From a gamma proteobacterium symbiont of Taylorina sp. (GTDB taxonomy: Bacteria; Pseudomonadota; Gammaproteobacteria; GRL18), in the NCBI GenBank assembly GCA_025655455.1, contig JAHXIV010000005.1:47558-111557 (forward strand): a stretch of DNA of 64,000 bases, in the 5' to 3' direction. The translations under genes were made by a program, and so were the position numbers. Every line of letters starts with the position of its first letter. Within the stretch, counting starts at the first letter, position 1. Of this stretch, positions 1-10,541 are shown piece after piece. The notes beneath the pieces were generated by a model, which did no database searches, was not told the DNA's origin, and worked only from the letters and a program-made list of their open reading frames with translations.

Positions 1-441
1 TGATTTATCTGTTTCAGTTTTAATTGTTACTTCACGACCAAATTTCTTTTTCAGTGCCGCAGCAATTTTTTTTGTCTGCGTGGCATTTACTGCATAAGCT
101 GAAATAACACGAGCTTCAATACTACCCTCATGCTCTGCCAACATTATCTCAAAACCATCTGCTATCTCAGGAATCAATTCTAAACGGCCATTTTCAGCAG
201 TGATTTTTAGAAAATTAACCGCCTTATCATCCATAGCCTCTTTACTTATATCGACAAACAGGGAAACAATCTCTTCCCTTGGAATATCAGGATTACTAAT
301 CAACTCCTGCACAGATTGATTGCCGGCAATTTCTTTTAAATGAGCTAATGTGTCTGACCATTGTTGTAAGGTATCATCAGCAGATGCCAGATTAAATATA
401 GCCTGAGCATAAGGTCTTGCTAATGTGCTTGCTTCTGCCAT
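1..441 (-). CDS. atpH: ATP synthase F1 subunit delta, 3' end cut by window
   Basis: This is the delta subunit (OSCP), which joins the F1 head to the peripheral stalk of ATP synthase. The minus-strand reading frame starts at the ATG at 441 (MAEASTLARPYAQAIF, the usual delta N-terminus) and runs open to base 1, so the C-terminus lies outside the window. About 147 of the usual roughly 178 residues are visible. It lies 22 bp after atpF in the standard atpIBEFH order, so it is surely part of that operon. The ORF track omits it because no stop is present. Identity is seen directly in the N-terminal motif and in the gene order. Confidence 0.95.
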   Translation of the reverse strand, partial: MAEASTLARPYAQAIFNLASADDTLQQWSDTLAHLKEIAGNQSVQELISNPDIPREEIVSLFVDISKEAMDDKAVNFLKITAENGRLELIPEIADGFEIMLAEHEGSIEARVISAYAVNATQTKKIAAALKKKFGREVTIKTETDKS

Positions 442-463
442 TATTGAGTCCTCGTCATGTCAG

Positions 464-934
464 TCATATCTGACCAACAACATCTTTTAATAAATCACCA
501 TGAGTCTTGGCATCAATTTCTTTCTTGACAATTTTACCTGCCGCTGCCAGGGTAATATCAACTACCTGTGCTCGCAATGATTCTTTGGCACGATTGACTT
601 CCTGTTCTATTTCAGCATTTGCTGCGGTAATTAAGCGTGCACCTTCGGCTTTTGCATCATCCTTGGCATCTTCTATGATCTCAGCACCACGTTTTTGTGC
701 CAGAGCCAGAATTTCTGCGGCCTGCTCTTTTGCTTCTTTAAGACGTTCGATTACTTTTTGTTCTGCCAGCTCCTGTTCATGAACACCACGTTCAGCAGCA
801 GCAAGACCATCAGCAATCCGCTTTTTACGATCATCCATCATCTGGGTCATTGGTTCCCAGAGATATTTACCTATGAACCAGACTAATATCGCAAAAGTGA
901 TTATCTGGCCTATAAGAGTTGCGGTAATACTCAT
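464..934 (-). CDS. atpF: ATP synthase F0 subunit b
   Basis: The b subunit forms the peripheral stalk that holds F1 against rotation. The 156-residue product has one N-terminal membrane segment (about residues 5-25, TLIGQIITFAILVWFIGKYLW). A long charged alpha-helical, coiled-coil-like arm follows, rich in Ala, Glu and Lys. The length equals the E. coli protein. It sits between atpE and atpH in the normal operon order. Nothing looks damaged. Confidence 0.97.
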   Translation of the reverse strand: MSITATLIGQIITFAILVWFIGKYLWEPMTQMMDDRKKRIADGLAAAERGVHEQELAEQKVIERLKEAKEQAAEILALAQKRGAEIIEDAKDDAKAEGARLITAANAEIEQEVNRAKESLRAQVVDITLAAAGKIVKKEIDAKTHGDLLKDVVGQI

Positions 935-992
935 CGCTAATTCCTATTTTTCATTAAAGGTTAGTTTCATTTCACATCATACAGGATTGAAA

Positions 993-1271
993 TTAACTGC
1001 CTGAAGCGGCTTGTACTGCTGCTGCAAACGGGTTCGCAAAAACAAACCACATCGCCATACCCAAAACAATCATAGGGAAAGCTTCCATTAAACCACCGGT
1101 GAACAGCATCTGACCCATTAATTGCGGGCGCATTTCAGGCTGACGGGCGATACCTTCAAGATATTTTGAACAAATAAGTCCCCATCCTAACGCTGAACCC
1201 AGTCCTGCAAAACCAAGAATAATACCGACAGCGATTGCTGTTGAACCATAAACTGTAGCCATTGCTTCCAT
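993..1271 (-). CDS. atpE: ATP synthase F0 subunit c
   Basis: The c subunit forms the proton-carrying rotor ring. The 92-residue hairpin has two membrane helices joined by the polar loop RQPE (about residues 43-46). The ion-carrying carboxylate is Glu63 in GGLMEAFPMIVLG. No obvious sodium-binding signature is present, so proton coupling is inferred. The first ATG is preferred because AGGAGA lies about 7 nt upstream. It is slightly longer than E. coli AtpE (79 residues) because of an extended C-terminus ending in AAVQAASGS. Confidence 0.97.
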   Translation of the reverse strand: MEAMATVYGSTAIAVGIILGFAGLGSALGWGLICSKYLEGIARQPEMRPQLMGQMLFTGGLMEAFPMIVLGMAMWFVFANPFAAAVQAASGS

Positions 1272-1346
1272 TAGTTTCTCCTAATATTTACCAGTTAAAG
1301 TAAAAAAGTTGTTAAAGTAAAAGTGATTAAAATTTAAATGATGTTA

Positions 1347-2171
<825 letters not shown>

Positions 2172-2205
2172 CTACATCTCCAGGATATTATTAACTTTTG
2201 ATAAG

Positions 2206-2595
2206 TCATGACTGATAACCAGTATTCACTTTATTAAACACAAAACTCAATTGTGTAGCTGCAAAGCAAACTAAAATAGCCAATGGTTCCAACTTCAAAT
2301 AAGCCATACCAATGGCTATCAGAACCAGAGTCAAAATAAATTTTTGTACTGCACCAATATATATTTCTATATAACCTTGTTGTTGCTCATCTTCAGCTAC
2401 TTCACCAGCACGACCAATCCGCCAGGCCATTAATATGGTAGTCGACAATGTAATACTACCACCATAAATTGCAGCAAGAAAAGCACTGAAATCCTGCAAT
2501 ACAAGATAAGCAGAAGCTACAACCAAAACAATTAGAAACTGTATTATCAATAGTCTGCGTACGACTCTACGCATAACTATCATGGCAAAACTCAT
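2206..2595 (-). CDS. atpI: ATP synthase accessory protein I
   Basis: This small protein, first in the atp operon, helps assemble the c-ring and has been linked to ion uptake. The 129-residue product has four predicted membrane segments and the usual RVVRRLLIIQFLIVLVVASAYL start. The sequence is poorly conserved, so the call rests on position, size and hydropathy. The operon promoter probably lies in the 175-bp AT-rich gap (2596-2770) towards parB, but I cannot fix -35 and -10 boxes there with confidence. Confidence 0.88.
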   Translation of the reverse strand: MSFAMIVMRRVVRRLLIIQFLIVLVVASAYLVLQDFSAFLAAIYGGSITLSTTILMAWRIGRAGEVAEDEQQQGYIEIYIGAVQKFILTLVLIAIGMAYLKLEPLAILVCFAATQLSFVFNKVNTGYQS

Positions 2596-2770
2596 AGTTT
2601 TTTATACCATTACTGTTTTATATTTGGCTAAAGACTCAAAACTTGATAATCATTTTATATCTTTATGAGGGGAAATTATAATGATAATTCTGCTTTAGAT
2701 CAATGAAAATTACAATATACTAATATTTGTCCCCTATTAGATATATTTTTATACCCTATAAAAAAGCAAA

Positions 2771-3703
2771 TTACTTTATATGCGACAGAATTCCTTCCAA
2801 TTCATCCACACTATTATAATGAATCACCATTTTTCCCTTACCCGCATTTCCGTGTTGAAACATTACCTTTGCACCCAGCTTATCAGCCAGACTTTGTTGT
2901 AAATTAACAATATTAGGATCAGTTTTTTTCTCAGTTTTTTCTTTAGGGTTTAATACATTTTTAATCAGACGTTCTGTTTCCCGCACTGAAAGTCCTTTAC
3001 TCACCACAATACGAGCAGTATGAAACTGTTCCTCATCTTTAAGTGCCAACAAAGCACGTGCATGTCCCATTTCCAAATCACCATTCTCCAGCAGGATTCT
3101 TGTCCCTGCCTGCAGTTCTAATAAACGCAGTAAATTAGAAACTGATGCTCTGGAACGTCCTACTGCCTCGGCCGCCAGTTGGTGTGTCATTTCAAATTCA
3201 TCAATTAAACGTCGTAGCGCATTGGCTTCTTCAATAGGATTAAGTTCTTCACGCTGAATATTTTCAATCAACGCCATGGCAATGGCTGCTTTATCAGCAA
3301 CCTCACGGACTATGGCAGGAATATCATTTAGACCTGCCATTTGTGCAGCACGCCAGCGACGCTCACCGGCAATAATTTCATATTTCTGTTCACTTTGCCC
3401 GGCAGTATCACCAATAGCCCGAATAATAATAGGTTGAACTATCCCCTGCGCCTTAATAGAATCGGCCAGCTCTTCCAGAGCTTCAGAATGCATATCCAGA
3501 CGAGGTTGATAAATACCCGGTTGAATTAATTCAAGCGGGATATTATGCAATTCACCATCTGCTTTCTTATTGCCGGCATTATTAGAGAATTTTTGAATAT
3601 TTATGTCTGCTTTTTCATCAGATGATGGCTCTTGTGTCTGTTTTGTGCTGCCGGCCAGCAATGCACCCAGACCACGTCCTAAACCACGTTTTTTTACTGC
3701 CAC
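2771..3703 (-). CDS. parB: chromosome-partitioning protein ParB
   Basis: ParB is a CTP-dependent clamp that loads at parS sites near the origin and works with ParA in chromosome segregation. The 310-residue protein starts with the conserved VKKRGLGRGLGALL. It carries the N-terminal nuclease-like fold with GERRWRAAQMAGL and ENIQREELNPIEEA, then a helix-turn-helix (about residues 170-210) and a C-terminal dimer domain. It lies 1 bp downstream of parA, implying coupled translation. I saw no consensus parS (TGTTTCACGTGAAACA) in this window. Confidence 0.96.
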   Translation of the reverse strand: MAVKKRGLGRGLGALLAGSTKQTQEPSSDEKADINIQKFSNNAGNKKADGELHNIPLELIQPGIYQPRLDMHSEALEELADSIKAQGIVQPIIIRAIGDTAGQSEQKYEIIAGERRWRAAQMAGLNDIPAIVREVADKAAIAMALIENIQREELNPIEEANALRRLIDEFEMTHQLAAEAVGRSRASVSNLLRLLELQAGTRILLENGDLEMGHARALLALKDEEQFHTARIVVSKGLSVRETERLIKNVLNPKEKTEKKTDPNIVNLQQSLADKLGAKVMFQHGNAGKGKMVIHYNSVDELEGILSHIK

Positions 3704-3704
3704 T

Positions 3705-4490
3705 TTATACTTCCTCAGTTTTTTCTAATTCATCACGCCGTATCATCTCACCGGCTAAAGCAAGATAGGCTTTAGCTCCTTTAGACGTGCGATCATATGT
3801 GATTATAGGCATTCCATAGCTGGGTGCTTCTGCGAGGCGAACATTTCTGGGTACAATAGTACGATAAACCTTATCTTCAAAAAATTTAATTAATTGACGT
3901 GATACTTCAATGGCCAGACGATTACGCGGATCAAACATGGTTCTTAAGATACCAACAATTTCCAGCTTCGGATTAAGTGATTCCCTGATACTTTCAATAG
4001 TATCTTTCAGTGCGGTCAAACCTTCCAGAGCGTAATATTCACACTGCATAGGAATAATAATACCGTCAGCCGCCACCATTGCATTAACGGTTAACATGTT
4101 TAATGAAGGCGGGCAATCAATGAGAATATAATCATACTGCTCTTCCATTTCCTGAAAGCGGTAATTAAGTTGACGTTCCCGATCCAGTTTACTGATGAGT
4201 TCGACCTCTGCAGCTGTTAAATCTCCATTAGCCGGTATCAAATCATAATCTGCTTCTTTTATATGGATCTTAACTTCTTTTATCGATTTTTTTGAGATGA
4301 GCAGGTCATAACCACTCAGCTCCACTTCATTTTTGTCAACGCCGCTGCCTGTCGTTGCATTACCCTGAGGATCCATATCAACCAATAATATTTTACGTTT
4401 GGTTGCAGCCAGTGATGCTGCAAGGTTAATGCTGGTCGTGGTTTTACCCACTCCGCCTTTCTGATTTGAAATGGCGATAATTTGTGCCAT
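3705..4490 (-). CDS. parA: chromosome-partitioning ATPase ParA
   Basis: ParA (Soj type) is a Walker ATPase that binds nucleoid DNA and moves ParB-parS complexes. The 261-residue protein has the deviant Walker A motif KGGVGKTTTSINLA at the N-terminus, DMDPQGNATTGSG, and Walker B DYILIDCPPSLNMLT. Chromosomal-type length and a location next to rsmG/mnmG identify it as the origin-proximal copy and not a plasmid gene. Confidence 0.97.
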   Translation of the reverse strand: MAQIIAISNQKGGVGKTTTSINLAASLAATKRKILLVDMDPQGNATTGSGVDKNEVELSGYDLLISKKSIKEVKIHIKEADYDLIPANGDLTAAEVELISKLDRERQLNYRFQEMEEQYDYILIDCPPSLNMLTVNAMVAADGIIIPMQCEYYALEGLTALKDTIESIRESLNPKLEIVGILRTMFDPRNRLAIEVSRQLIKFFEDKVYRTIVPRNVRLAEAPSYGMPIITYDRTSKGAKAYLALAGEMIRRDELEKTEEV

Positions 4491-4582
4491 ATTAGTACCT
4501 GTTATTATTAAGACTTTAGGAAATTTATTTCCGCAAATTAAGTCATTATCCTGTTTATTAGTGTTAGGGATATAAGTGTTAA

Positions 4583-5230
4583 CTAAGACTGAAAAGTAAT
4601 TTGAACTAAATGCCGCTGAGCATTTAAGCCTGAAATTTTTAGCTCATTTATCCCGTCTATTTTAAAGCCTTCTGGAAGTTGTGCAATCTCTTCTTTCAGA
4701 ATTTGCCCTTTCATCGCTAAAAATTGTCCTTGCGGATGACATAAATGCCGGCAGTAATTCAACATATCTTCAAGCGAGGCAAAGGCTCTTGAAATAATTC
4801 GCTCAAATTGATCTGTCACCTCATAATCTTCTACTCTGCTCTGTACAGCTTTCACATTTTTTAATTCTAATTGAGCAATCACTGTCTGGATAAAACGAAT
4901 TTTCTTACCTCGCGCATCCAGTAATACAAAATCTATGTCAGGCAGACAGATAGCCAATGGAATTCCTGGGATACCCCCTCCTGTCCCGACATCCAGTACT
5001 TTCCCAGCAAGTGGTGTACCCTCCTCGGTAAAAAAAGGCAATATTGATAAGCTATCCAGCAGATGTAATGTCACTATTTCTGTTTTATCACGAATTGAGG
5101 TAAGGTTGTAAACCTTATTCCACTTATGTAACAAGTGTACAAATTGAATGAGTTTTTGCTGCTGCTCATCACCAATAGACAGGGACTGTTGTGCAAGGCC
5201 TGCAGCTAATAATTGTTCCAGTGAGCCCAT
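4583..5230 (-). CDS. rsmG: 16S rRNA (guanine-527-N7)-methyltransferase
   Basis: RsmG methylates N7 of G527 in 16S rRNA using S-adenosylmethionine; its loss gives low-level streptomycin resistance in other bacteria. The 215-residue protein contains the SAM-binding motif KVLDVGTGGGIPGIPLAI and the family RAFASLEDML block. It lies 2 bp downstream of mnmG, the classical gidA-gidB pair. Confidence 0.97.
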   Translation of the reverse strand: MGSLEQLLAAGLAQQSLSIGDEQQQKLIQFVHLLHKWNKVYNLTSIRDKTEIVTLHLLDSLSILPFFTEEGTPLAGKVLDVGTGGGIPGIPLAICLPDIDFVLLDARGKKIRFIQTVIAQLELKNVKAVQSRVEDYEVTDQFERIISRAFASLEDMLNYCRHLCHPQGQFLAMKGQILKEEIAQLPEGFKIDGINELKISGLNAQRHLVQITFQS

Positions 5231-5232
5231 AA

Positions 5233-7137
5233 TTAATTCTTAATCTCTGACCCTGTGTGGGGCTGATGGCTCTTCTTTTTTAGAAAAACCAGTAATAATG
5301 AAATAGCAGCTGGCGTCACACCGGGAATTCGACTTGCCTGTCCCACTGTTTCTGGTTTATTTTTCTGCAGCTTTTCACGAACTTCTGCTGACAATGAATT
5401 CATTTGACTATAATCAAAGTCCAGTGGAACAGGCTTGTTTTCATAACGTTTATATTTTTCAATTTCTTCGAGTTGACGTTTAATATAACCGGCATATTTG
5501 CTTTGAATTTCAACTTGCTCAGCAGCAATAGGATCAGCCAGCTTATTACCCCCCACGGACAAAGAAGTAAGTGAGTCATAACTTACTTCTGGTCTTCTTA
5601 ATAAGTCATAAAGGCTGGTATCTTTGCTTAACGGCTTTTTCAGCACCCGTTCAGCTTCTTCAGCACTCAAGGCATCCGGACCAAGACGAGTCGTTTTCAG
5701 GCGCTTGATTTCCTGTTCAACCTGCTCCTGCTTTTCACTAAAAGCCTGCCAACGCTCATCATCAACCAGGCCAAGCTCACGACCCTTAGCCGTTAAACGG
5801 GCATCTGCATTATCTTCACGCAAATATAAACGATATTCAGCTCTTGAGGTAAACATGCGATAAGGTTCCTGAGTCCCTCTGGTGATCAGGTCATCAATCA
5901 TCACCCCGATATAAGCCTCATCACGCCCCGGCGACCATGCAGCTTTACCCTGTACCAGTAAGGCTGCATTGGCACCTGCAATTAAACCCTGAGCAGCAGC
6001 TTCCTCGTAACCTGTAGTACCATTAATCTGTCCCGCAAAAAACAATCCTTTCATATATTTGGTTTCTAAAGAAGCTTTTAAGTCTCTGGGATCAAAGAAA
6101 TCATATTCAATGGCATAACCCGGGCGGACAATAAAGGCCTTTTCAAAACCTTTCATAGAGCGCACAAATTCTAATTGAATATCAAAGGGCAGGCTGGTAG
6201 AGATACCATTAGGGTAAATTTCATGGGTGCTTAAACCTTCCGGCTCTACAAAAATCTGATGGGAATCCTTATCCTCAAAACGATTCACCTTATCTTCAAT
6301 AGAAGGGCAATAACGCGGCCCCACACCTTCTATGACACCGGTAAACATTGGAGATCGTGCAAAACCTGAACGAATAATATCATGCGTTTTTTCATTAGTA
6401 TGAGTAATATAACAACTGAGCTGCTGCGGATGGTAAGTCACTTTACCCATAAAAGAAAACGTCGGGATAGGTTCATCACCCGGCTGTTCCTGCAACACAG
6501 AAAAATCAATACTGCGCCCATCTATTCTGGGCGGCGTCCCTGTTTTAAGACGATCAACCCGAAAGGGCAGTTCACGTAAATGTTGAGACAGTTTGTTAGA
6601 AGGCGGATCTCCCGCCCGTCCACCCTGATAATTTTCCAGGCCAATATGAATAAGCCCGCCTAAAAAGGTTCCTGTTGTTAACACCACAGATTTGGCTCGA
6701 AACTTCAGCCCCATTTCCGTTTCAACACCCGCAAGCTGACCATTTTCAATGATCAGATCGGTCACTGCCTGTTGAAATAGTTTTAAATGCGGCTGATTTT
6801 CCAAAGCAAAGCGAATGGCAGCCTTAAATAATACTCTATCAGCCTGAGCGCGAGTTGCCCTGACCGCCGGCCCTTTTGATGAATTTAAACGACGAAATTG
6901 TATACCAGCCTGATCACTTGCCTTTGCCATCAGGCCGCCCAGTGCATCTATTTCCTTAACCAGATGCCCCTTACCAATACCACCAATGGCCGGATTACAG
7001 GACATTTGTCCTAAAGTTTCAATATTATGAGAAATCAGTAAAGTACTGGCACCCATACGACTGGCAGCCATAGCAGCTTCTGTACCTGCATGACCACCGC
7101 CAATAACAATCACATCAAACTGATCTGTATAAAACAC
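5233..7137 (-). CDS. mnmG: tRNA uridine-5-carboxymethylaminomethyl synthase subunit MnmG
   Basis: With MnmE, this FAD enzyme installs the cmnm5 group on wobble uridine of several tRNAs. The 634-residue protein begins with the dinucleotide-binding motif [21 protein letters not shown]. It also carries the family signatures [24 protein letters not shown] and [20 protein letters not shown]. It is first in the mnmG-rsmG-parA-parB set. The 125-bp gap to the divergent moxR-like gene holds both promoters; I saw no DnaA boxes there. Confidence 0.98.
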   Translation of the reverse strand: MFYTDQFDVIVIGGGHAGTEAAMAASRMGASTLLISHNIETLGQMSCNPAIGGIGKGHLVKEIDALGGLMAKASDQAGIQFRRLNSSKGPAVRATRAQADRVLFKAAIRFALENQPHLKLFQQAVTDLIIENGQLAGVETEMGLKFRAKSVVLTTGTFLGGLIHIGLENYQGGRAGDPPSNKLSQHLRELPFRVDRLKTGTPPRIDGRSIDFSVLQEQPGDEPIPTFSFMGKVTYHPQQLSCYITHTNEKTHDIIRSGFARSPMFTGVIEGVGPRYCPSIEDKVNRFEDKDSHQIFVEPEGLSTHEIYPNGISTSLPFDIQLEFVRSMKGFEKAFIVRPGYAIEYDFFDPRDLKASLETKYMKGLFFAGQINGTTGYEEAAAQGLIAGANAALLVQGKAAWSPGRDEAYIGVMIDDLITRGTQEPYRMFTSRAEYRLYLREDNADARLTAKGRELGLVDDERWQAFSEKQEQVEQEIKRLKTTRLGPDALSAEEAERVLKKPLSKDTSLYDLLRRPEVSYDSLTSLSVGGNKLADPIAAEQVEIQSKYAGYIKRQLEEIEKYKRYENKPVPLDFDYSQMNSLSAEVREKLQKNKPETVGQASRIPGVTPAAISLLLVFLKKKSHQPHTGSEIKN

Positions 7138-7262
7138 TCAACCACCCCAAAACAAATAAAGCCGTAAAAAATTACATTATAAATCATTCACTCGACTTGT
7201 AGTAATAATTATCATTGATTAGAATCTAACTAGTAGATTACTTACAGAGAATATTAAATTAT

Positions 7263-8165
7263 ATGTTTACACCATTATTACAGACCGCCAATACTATTAT
7301 TTCCGGCAAGGAAGAACAAATTAAGCTGGCCATTGCCTGCCTGCTTGCAAAAGGACATTTGCTGATTGAAGATTTACCCGGGATGGGGAAAACCACTCTG
7401 GCACATTTATTAGCAAAGTTGTTTGGCCTTAACTATTCACGTATTCAATTTACCAGTGATATGCTGCCGGCAGATATTATCGGCATTTCTATTTTTAATA
7501 AAAATACTGCAGAATTTAACTTTCATCCCGGGCCGGTATTCAGCCAGCTGGTATTAGCAGATGAAATTAATCGTGCCACAGCAAAAACTCAGAGTGCATT
7601 ACTGGAAGCAATGGAAGAACAGCAAATCACAATGGACAATGAAACCTACCCATTGGAAAGTCCTTTTTTTGTCATCGCCACGCAAAATCCCCAAACACAG
7701 GCTGGCACTTTCCCCCTGCCTGAATCACAGCTTGATCGCTTTTTAATGCGTATTGTGCTGGACTATCCTGATCGGCAGACAGAACGAAGTATTTTAACAG
7801 GTAAAGACCGTCGTGAATTACTACAGGATATCAAGCCGGCTTTTAGTATTGAACAGTTGATTAAAATGCAGCAGCAGATCAGAAACATCCATATCTCATC
7901 AGCACTGCTGGACTATGTACAGGACATTTTACAATTTTCCCGCCATAGCCAGTATTTTCTCACTGGCTTGTCTCCCAGAGCCGGGCTGGCTCTATTACAT
8001 GCAGCTCAGGCATGGGCCTATATTCATAATCGTGAAATGGTGATTCCTGACGATATTAAAGCCATTTTACCGGCTATTATTTTACATCGCCTGGTCGTAA
8101 AAGAAGATCAAAACTATAGTGAACAACAAATAATGAAATTATTCAATGAATTAGCCATACCATAA
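7263..8165 (+). CDS. MoxR-family AAA+ ATPase
   Basis: MoxR ATPases act as chaperones that mature or activate partner proteins, often ones with VWA or DUF58 domains. The 300-residue protein has Walker A LPGMGKTTLAHLL (near residue 40), Walker B LVLADEINRATAKTQSALLEAMEE, sensor ATQNPQTQAGTFPLPESQLDRFLMR and the C-terminal lid domain. DUF58 and transglutaminase partners follow, separated here by two unrelated genes. ATG at 7263 is preceded by an AGAGA-type site. Confidence 0.93.
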   Translation: MFTPLLQTANTIISGKEEQIKLAIACLLAKGHLLIEDLPGMGKTTLAHLLAKLFGLNYSRIQFTSDMLPADIIGISIFNKNTAEFNFHPGPVFSQLVLADEINRATAKTQSALLEAMEEQQITMDNETYPLESPFFVIATQNPQTQAGTFPLPESQLDRFLMRIVLDYPDRQTERSILTGKDRRELLQDIKPAFSIEQLIKMQQQIRNIHISSALLDYVQDILQFSRHSQYFLTGLSPRAGLALLHAAQAWAYIHNREMVIPDDIKAILPAIILHRLVVKEDQNYSEQQIMKLFNELAIP

Positions 8166-8312
8166 AAGTAATGATCAAGAAAGCACTAATAAAATTTATT
8201 ACTATCAATAGTGACATATATCAATAATTACTATAAGATGCACAAAAAAGAGTGCTCATAAAGCACCTAATATATGTTCTCAGCAATAAATGCTTAAGCA
8301 AAGAGGTGCCAT

Positions 8313-8954
8313 GTGAAGTATCATATTTTATATTCCATTATTTTTAATTTTTTCCTATTATTCAGTACCTATAGCTATTCTGCTGATCTGGAGAATGGAA
8401 AACAGCTGTTCAAAAGTTGTACACTATGTCATGGTGCTGTTGGCCAGGGCATTAAAGGAGGGGATTTTCCAAAAATTGGCGGACTGCCGGAATATTATCT
8501 GAATCGTCAACTTAAGCTTTTTGTTGAGGAAAAACGCTTTAATCCAGCCATGGTCACAATTGGTCGATTAGATAGTATGACTGATAAAGAAAAAGAAAAT
8601 CTGGCTGCTTATGTTGCCTCTATTGATATACAAAAAGAAGCACCGTCATTGACGATTCCAACATTTACGGGTAATGCCAAAAAAGGTAAGAAATTATTCA
8701 AGGGCGATTGTAAAACCTGTCATGGTTCTAAGGCAGAAGGTAAGTCTAAAAAAGCAGCGCCTCCTTCTGCATGGCAATACAGTGAATATCTATTAAGACA
8801 AATTGATTTTTTCAAGTCTAAGGATCGTCTGCATCAGAGTCAGAAAGATGAAGATGAAAATGAAGATGAGGATGAAACCTTTGTTGAATATACTCAGGAA
8901 GAAATCACAGATATTCTGACTTTTATTTCAACACTTGATGACCAAATTCATTAG
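8313..8954 (+). CDS. periplasmic diheme cytochrome c (c4/c553-like)
   Basis: This is a secreted electron carrier with two cytochrome c domains. It has a signal peptide (residues 1-24, ending SYSA) and heme motifs CTLCH (36-40) and CKTCH (133-137). The first domain has a plausible axial Met80 (FNPAM). No methionine follows residue 89, so the second heme lacks the usual Met ligand; His in DRLHQ is a candidate. An acidic run (DEDENEDEDE) precedes the last helix. GTG at 8313 is the start, behind AGAGG. The gene interrupts the moxR-DUF58-transglutaminase set. Electron partners are unknown. Confidence 0.85.
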   Translation: MKYHILYSIIFNFFLLFSTYSYSADLENGKQLFKSCTLCHGAVGQGIKGGDFPKIGGLPEYYLNRQLKLFVEEKRFNPAMVTIGRLDSMTDKEKENLAAYVASIDIQKEAPSLTIPTFTGNAKKGKKLFKGDCKTCHGSKAEGKSKKAAPPSAWQYSEYLLRQIDFFKSKDRLHQSQKDEDENEDEDETFVEYTQEEITDILTFISTLDDQIH

Positions 8955-8976
8955 AACCAATTTTAAGGACAACACC

Positions 8977-9495
8977 ATGAAAACTCTACACCTGATTATT
9001 TTAAGCTTATGCTTATTTCTTATGCAAAATTCATTTGCTCAGGAGCTGGTTCAGAAAGAAACACTGCAGCTCACAATTATTGATGTTAAAAATTCAGTTT
9101 TAAAAATACCACTGGATAAAGGCGTCAGTGTCAATGATGCCCGTCAGTCCATTAATTCAAAAGCTGCTGAACTCAATATGAAAAGCGTTGGTTATTTACC
9201 CGTTTCCAATGAATTAAAAGCACGCGGATTAAAACCTCGTCACTTAGAAATCTTCCAGTTCTGTAATCCTGAAGATGCCATGAAGATGGTTGCCTTTAAT
9301 ACTCTATACGCAGCCTTTATGCCTTGCCGGATTGCCCTGGTTGAAGATCAAAAAGGCCACCTCTGGTTGCAGATGATTAATCTGGATATGATTATTGATA
9401 AATACCCGCTACCGGAAGATTTGAGAAGAATTGCAGTAACAATTAATGCTCAGATGCTGGCCATTATTACCTCTGGTGTTAAAGGGAGTTTTTAG
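8977..9495 (+). CDS. secreted DUF302-like protein
   Basis: The product resembles the DUF302 family, whose biochemical role is not settled; members often sit beside redox or sulfur genes. From the ATG at 8977 (behind AAGGAC) the protein is about 172 residues, with a signal peptide ending SFAQ. The FQFCNPEDAMKMVAFNTLYAAFMPCRIALVED block, with two cysteines, matches the family core. The longer ORF start at 8935 overlaps the cytochrome gene and has no good ribosome site. It is probably co-transcribed with the cytochrome. Confidence 0.75.
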   Translation: MKTLHLIILSLCLFLMQNSFAQELVQKETLQLTIIDVKNSVLKIPLDKGVSVNDARQSINSKAAELNMKSVGYLPVSNELKARGLKPRHLEIFQFCNPEDAMKMVAFNTLYAAFMPCRIALVEDQKGHLWLQMINLDMIIDKYPLPEDLRRIAVTINAQMLAIITSGVKGSF

Positions 9496-9506
9496 TCTGA
9501 TCTGAA

Positions 9507-9539
9507 TTGGAGTAGAATAGCATTTCTATTTTACTCCAA
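9507..9539 (+). terminator. stem-loop between the DUF302-like and DUF58 genes
   Basis: TTGGAGTAGAATAG and CTATTTTACTCCAA form a 14-bp stem with one G-T mismatch and a 5-nt loop. It sits just after the DUF302-like stop codon. There is no strong run of T after it, so it could be a weak terminator, an mRNA stabiliser or an operator. The stem ends 8 nt before the candidate start of the DUF58 gene. Confidence 0.5.
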
Positions 9540-9547
9540 CTTCTACT

Positions 9548-10507
9548 TTGGTATTTCTAGCAGTGCAAAACAGACTACAAAACTGGCTATTAAAAAGAAT
9601 TCACCGGGAAGAGACAAGCACTCTTACAGCAAATAGAATTTACATTCTCCCCACCCGAGAGGGTATTATTTATTCCCTGCTTATCCTGGTGATGCTGGCA
9701 GCCGCAATTAACTTTAATAATTCACTGGTTTTTTTCTTTACTTTTCTAATGGTCGGCATGGGTATTATCAGCATGCATATGACACAGCAAAACTTACTTA
9801 AGCTGCAATTAACAATCGCTCATGTCCCACCTGTTTTCTGCCGTCAGAATCTGAGTTTACCTTTAATCCTCCTGCATAAGAAAAATCCTGTGACTAATAT
9901 TGATATCGATCATCATTCTATAGCCGTACAATTGTGGGGCAAAGATTTATTATTAACCGATGTTTTTAATAATGAAAAAAGTATTCTGCAGCTGCACTGT
10001 CCAACAACACAACGCGGCAACTTTAAATTACCGGCTTTAACCATTTCCAGCCGTTATCCTTTAGGATTATTTCGTGCCTGGTCCAATGTAAAACTGCATT
10101 GTAATGCCATTGTTTACCCAGGACAGAGTATTAATAAAACCTATCAACCCAAAAGTGGGGCAGGCAGTGATGGAATCTCTCCTGAAGGTCGTGGCTTCGA
10201 TGATTTTAGTGGTTTTAAAAGCTATCAACAGGGTGATTCTTTAAAACATATTCACTGGAAAGCCTATGCGAGAGAACAGGGTTTACTGAGTAAAACATTT
10301 TCCGGCAGCACTAATCACGAATACTGGCTTGATTATAATGAATTATCAGGTGATACTGAATCCCGCCTGAGCCAGCTATGCTATTTAATTGTTCAGGCAG
10401 AACAAAAAGGGGATCGATATGGACTTATCTTATCCAATAAAACCATTCAGATCAGTCAGGGACAGAAACATCAGCATCAATGTCTTAAAGCACTTGCCCT
10501 TTTTTAG
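9548..10507 (+). CDS. DUF58 domain membrane protein
   Basis: DUF58 proteins are membrane-anchored, have a VWA-like fold and are partners of MoxR ATPases. The 319-residue product has two N-terminal membrane helices (about residues 36-75). The family signature appears as GISPEGRGFDDFSGFKSYQQGDSLKHIHWKAYAREQGLLSK (residues about 200-240). The start is uncertain: TTG at 9548 or GTG at 9563, neither with a strong ribosome site. Next comes the transglutaminase gene, the usual order for this operon. Confidence 0.85.
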   Translation: MVFLAVQNRLQNWLLKRIHREETSTLTANRIYILPTREGIIYSLLILVMLAAAINFNNSLVFFFTFLMVGMGIISMHMTQQNLLKLQLTIAHVPPVFCRQNLSLPLILLHKKNPVTNIDIDHHSIAVQLWGKDLLLTDVFNNEKSILQLHCPTTQRGNFKLPALTISSRYPLGLFRAWSNVKLHCNAIVYPGQSINKTYQPKSGAGSDGISPEGRGFDDFSGFKSYQQGDSLKHIHWKAYAREQGLLSKTFSGSTNHEYWLDYNELSGDTESRLSQLCYLIVQAEQKGDRYGLILSNKTIQISQGQKHQHQCLKALALF

Positions 10508-10541
10508 TAAATAGAATCAGTCCGGATTGGAGTGAGAGTCG

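Noticed and set aside
2596-4582. parS site near parAB
   Set aside because: No TGTTTCACGTGAAACA or close variant was seen.
7138-7262. Possible oriC beside mnmG
   Set aside because: The gene neighbourhood is origin-proximal, but no DnaA boxes (TTATCCACA-like) or GATC cluster was seen in the 125-bp gap.
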